Assembly (NCBI GenBank): GCA_007130415.1
Contig: SLSN01000061.1
Span: forward strand, 1-14,686
Reading direction: 5' to 3'
DNA from: Patescibacteria group bacterium
Lineage (GTDB): Bacteria > Patescibacteriota > Dojkabacteria > SC72 > T1SED10-24
Length of the DNA stretch: 14,686 bases
Below the pieces are notes generated by a model. That model worked only from the letters and a program-made list of their open reading frames with translations. It ran no database searches and was not told where the DNA came from. Below, one piece after another: positions 12,731 to 14,686 of the stretch. The translations under genes were made by a program, and so were the position numbers. How positions within the stretch are numbered: position 1 is the stretch's first letter; every line of letters begins with the position of its first letter.

Positions 12731-12738
12731 GCCGCTAT

Positions 12739-14241
12739 ATGAAAGAACAATATGACGTAATTATCGGTTTGGAAATACACATACAAACCAAAACACAGTC
12801 TAAAATGTTCTGCCCTTGTGCAGCACAATACTTTGAAAAAGAACCTAATACTCAGGTTTGCCCTGTATGCGCAGGTTTGCCAGGAGCTTTACCAGTGCCA
12901 AATAAAAGGGCGATTGAGAAATGTATACTTCTAGGACTAGCAACAAACAGTGAAATTTCAAAAAATATTCGCTTTGACAGAAAACACTATTTCTACCCCG
13001 ATCTTCCAAAGGGCTATCAGATAAGCCAATACGACAACCCTATTTGTTCAAATGGATTTATATATATAAAAAACACAAAAGGTGAAAAAGTAAAAGTTGA
13101 AATCGAAAGAATACATCAGGAAGAAGATGTTGCAAAGTCTCTACATGTTAAAAACTATACCCTAATAGACTGCAATAAATCAGGAATTCCTTTAATTGAA
13201 ATTGTTACAAAACCTGTAATAAAAAGCGCATATGAAGCTAAAGAATATGCGTCAAAAATTAGACAGATTGTTAGATATTTGGATGTATCTGATGCTGATA
13301 TGGAAAAAGGGCAAATGAGATGCGAACCAAATATTTCTGTGCAAAAAAAGGGTACTTGGGAATACAGAAACGGTATGATATGCGCAAATGGAGGATGTAC
13401 TTTAAATCCAAAAGTTGAAATTAAAAACATTGGTTCAATTTCAGCAGTCGAAAAATCAATAGAGTATGAAGTTGAGAGGTTGATAAAAGAGATAGAGGAT
13501 GGAAATGAGATAATACAGCAAACAAGAGGTTGGAACGCTGTTAAAAATATTACAGAATTTCAAAGATCAAAAGAATCAGCACAAGATTACAGATATTGCC
13601 CTGATCCAGATATCCCTGTAATTAAAATTACCAAGGATGTTGTAGACAGAATTAAGAGAGAGCTAACAGAATTACCTGATGAAAAGGTTCAGAGATACAC
13701 AGATAAATACAATCTTTCAGAATACGACGCACAAGTTATAACTGCATCAAAAGAAGGAGCCGAATTTTTTGAAAAGCTTTTAGAAGAAGTTAAAAAAGAA
13801 TTAGATGAAAAAACTGCAGCAAAAGCTGTCGCAAATTGGATTACAGGTCCAGTTTTTGCTCATTTAAACAACACAAATAAAACATTTGAAGATATAGAAA
13901 AAATAAAAGAGGGTTTAGGTAAACTAATTGTTAAGGTTGAGAAGAAAGAGTTTTTAAATAGTAAAGCAAAGGAAATTTTAGAAAAAGCATTAACTGAAGA
14001 ACTTGATTTAAACAAGCTAATGGAAGAATCTGATGTTGAAATAATTTCTGATGAAGAAAAGATAAAAGAATTTGCCACTAAAGCAATTGAAGAAAATCCA
14101 AATCCTGTAAATGATTACAAAGCTGGTAAAGTAAACGCTATTGGGTTTTTAACTGGGCAAGTTATGAAAATGTCTAAGGGTAATGCAGACCCTAAATTAG
14201 TACAGAAAGTTTTGAAAGAATTACTTGAAAATACAAAATAA
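12739..14241 (+). CDS. gatB: Asp-tRNA(Asn)/Glu-tRNA(Gln) amidotransferase subunit B
   Basis: GatB is the tRNA-binding kinase/transamidase subunit of GatCAB. It activates the acid group of mischarged Glu- or Asp-tRNA with ATP and accepts ammonia channelled from GatA. At 500 residues it is near the family's usual length. Signatures are IGLEIHIQ (9-16), a zinc-type cysteine set Cys25, Cys27, Cys41 and Cys44 (CPC and CPVC), RKHYFYPDLPKGYQISQYD, IHQEEDVAKS, DCNKSGIPLIEIVT, MRCEPNIS and YRYCPDPDIP. The C-terminal 150 residues are the YqeY-like helical tail that contacts the tRNA. It is driven by its own extended -10 box and overlaps gatC by one base (TAATG), which suggests translational coupling. 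gatA is encoded apart at 5397. Confidence 0.97.
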   Translation: MKEQYDVIIGLEIHIQTKTQSKMFCPCAAQYFEKEPNTQVCPVCAGLPGALPVPNKRAIEKCILLGLATNSEISKNIRFDRKHYFYPDLPKGYQISQYDNPICSNGFIYIKNTKGEKVKVEIERIHQEEDVAKSLHVKNYTLIDCNKSGIPLIEIVTKPVIKSAYEAKEYASKIRQIVRYLDVSDADMEKGQMRCEPNISVQKKGTWEYRNGMICANGGCTLNPKVEIKNIGSISAVEKSIEYEVERLIKEIEDGNEIIQQTRGWNAVKNITEFQRSKESAQDYRYCPDPDIPVIKITKDVVDRIKRELTELPDEKVQRYTDKYNLSEYDAQVITASKEGAEFFEKLLEEVKKELDEKTAAKAVANWITGPVFAHLNNTNKTFEDIEKIKEGLGKLIVKVEKKEFLNSKAKEILEKALTEELDLNKLMEESDVEIISDEEKIKEFATKAIEENPNPVNDYKAGKVNAIGFLTGQVMKMSKGNADPKLVQKVLKELLENTK

Positions 14242-14546
14242 TGGGGAAGGTAAAATTAACAAAAAAAGAAATCGAGAAGTTAGCATCACTTTCAAAGATA
14301 AAGTTGACAGATGAAGAATTGGAAAAATTTACTGGAGAAATGCAAACAATACTTTCATCGGTTGAAACTTTACAAGATTTCAAAGAAAAGGGAGACGTAA
14401 AATTCGAAGAAATAGATTTTGATGAGTTAAGAGAAGACAAAATTGGGACATCAATGTCACAAAAAAACGTACTCGCAAACGCTCCTGAGCAAGAAAATGG
14501 CTACTTCAAGGTTTATGGTGACGTTTTTGATGAGGATAATTCATAA
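14241..14546 (+). CDS. gatC: Asp-tRNA(Asn)/Glu-tRNA(Gln) amidotransferase subunit C
   Basis: GatC is the small belt-like subunit that wraps the GatA-GatB interface. At 101 residues it has normal length. The N-terminal block LTKKEIEKLASLSKIKLTDE, then ELEKFTGEMQTILSSVETL and a C-terminal acidic stretch with LREDK, is typical. Its ATG shares its A with the gatB stop (TAATG), so ribosomes ending on gatB probably restart here; no SD of its own is seen. The stop is TAA at 14544-14546. The tRNA-Leu promoter follows within 30 bases, with no terminator hairpin between. Confidence 0.94.
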   Translation: MGKVKLTKKEIEKLASLSKIKLTDEELEKFTGEMQTILSSVETLQDFKEKGDVKFEEIDFDELREDKIGTSMSQKNVLANAPEQENGYFKVYGDVFDEDNS

Positions 14547-14573
14547 AATATAGCTTTAATTGCTTAAAAAAGT

Positions 14574-14579
14574 TATAAT
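14574..14579 (+). promoter_or_regulatory. -10 box of tRNA-Leu
   Basis: TATAAT ends 12 bases before the tRNA 5' end, predicting a start near 14586 and a leader of about 6 bases. No clear -35 box or TG extension is visible. Confidence 0.6.
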
Positions 14580-14591
14580 ACGCAGTGTTTT

Positions 14592-14676
14592 GCCGAGGTG
14601 GTGGAACTGGCAGACACGCGTGGCTTAGGACCACGTGGGATTAAATCCCTTGCAGGTTCGATTCCTGTCCTCGGCA
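14592..14676 (+). tRNA. tRNA-Leu(TAG)
   Basis: An 85-base type II tRNA. Acceptor GCCGAGG pairs with CCTCGGC, discriminator A, no encoded CCA. Anticodon stem CGTGG/CCACG encloses loop CTTAGGA, giving anticodon TAG. A long variable arm and the T arm GGTTCGATTCC follow. Anticodon TAG reads CUA and, by wobble, other CUN codons. Confidence 0.97.
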
Positions 14677-14686
14677 TTTATTTAAT

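Noticed and set aside
14192..14440. Minus-strand open frame across the gatB-gatC junction
   Set aside because: It is antisense to both genes, and the TAATG coupling explains the junction.
1..14686. Alternative genetic code (TGA as Gly or Trp)
   Set aside because: GatA, GatB, RNase HII and HelD reach full family length with no internal TGA, and Trp and Gly use normal codons. The standard code fits.
1..14686. CRISPR array, insertion sequence, prophage or defence island
   Set aside because: I saw no direct-repeat array, transposase, integrase or phage gene. The only inverted repeats frame single small genes and coincide with promoter starts and terminators, so they read better as mRNA elements than as transposon ends.

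Overview
The window is a compact, AT-rich bacterial chromosome segment with 17 protein genes, the first cut by the window edge, and four tRNA genes. Gene order is housekeeping-like, spacers are very short, and there is no insertion sequence, prophage, rRNA or CRISPR. Small unknown proteins, a GatCAB amidotransferase split over two loci, a stand-alone dockerin, a YtxH protein, an Lgt fusion and very few Shine-Dalgarno (SD) sites fit Candidate Phyla Radiation bacteria (Patescibacteria) best. This placement is an inference from gene style, not a marker phylogeny. All genes read through with the standard code. Of the 17 stop codons, 15 are TAA, 2 are TAG and none is TGA.

Layout. 1-3061 (+): the C-terminal three quarters of mnmA (tRNA 2-thiolation), then a HelD-type superfamily 1 helicase. 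3039-4016 (-): a small acidic unknown protein and a HAD phosphatase. 4071-7593 (+): an Lgt lipoprotein diacylglyceryl transferase fused to a PAP2-like phosphatase domain, then gatA, then a clear heliorhodopsin. 7590-8957 (-): rnhB, tRNA-Lys and an unknown coiled-coil protein. 9023-9553 (+): an exported, membrane-anchored thioredoxin-like protein with a CPHC centre. 9640-9855 (-): a 71-residue membrane protein. 10024-10481 (+): a YtxH protein, then tRNA-Gly. 10499-11435 (-): a secreted stand-alone dockerin, then an unknown protein. 11561-14676 (+): tRNA-Thr, a Fic-fold winged-helix protein whose catalytic motif is destroyed, gatB-gatC, and tRNA-Leu.

How it works together. mnmA, gatA, gatBC and the four tRNAs serve translation; GatCAB implies glutaminyl- and/or asparaginyl-tRNA made by transamidation. 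HelD and RNase HII serve transcription recycling and genome maintenance. Lgt-PAP2, the thioredoxin-like protein, the dockerin, the YtxH protein and the heliorhodopsin belong to the envelope. No retinal or carotenoid synthesis gene is present, so the rhodopsin's chromophore must come from elsewhere in the genome or from outside.

Most notable signals. (1) A heliorhodopsin with its retinal lysine and counterion glutamate. (2) The Lgt-PAP2 fusion. (3) Two small genes, the dockerin and the 71-residue membrane protein, have predicted mRNA 5' ends complementary to the stretch just before their terminators, and share a leader motif and a strong SD. (4) Several genes have a -10 box, often the extended form TGATATAAT, ending only 6-8 bases before the ATG, which predicts leaderless mRNAs. 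(5) A pseudo-Fic regulator directly follows a tRNA gene. No gene-free stretch exceeds 300 bases; the longest, 9856-10023, holds the promoter and leader of the 71-residue gene and the upstream region of the YtxH gene.
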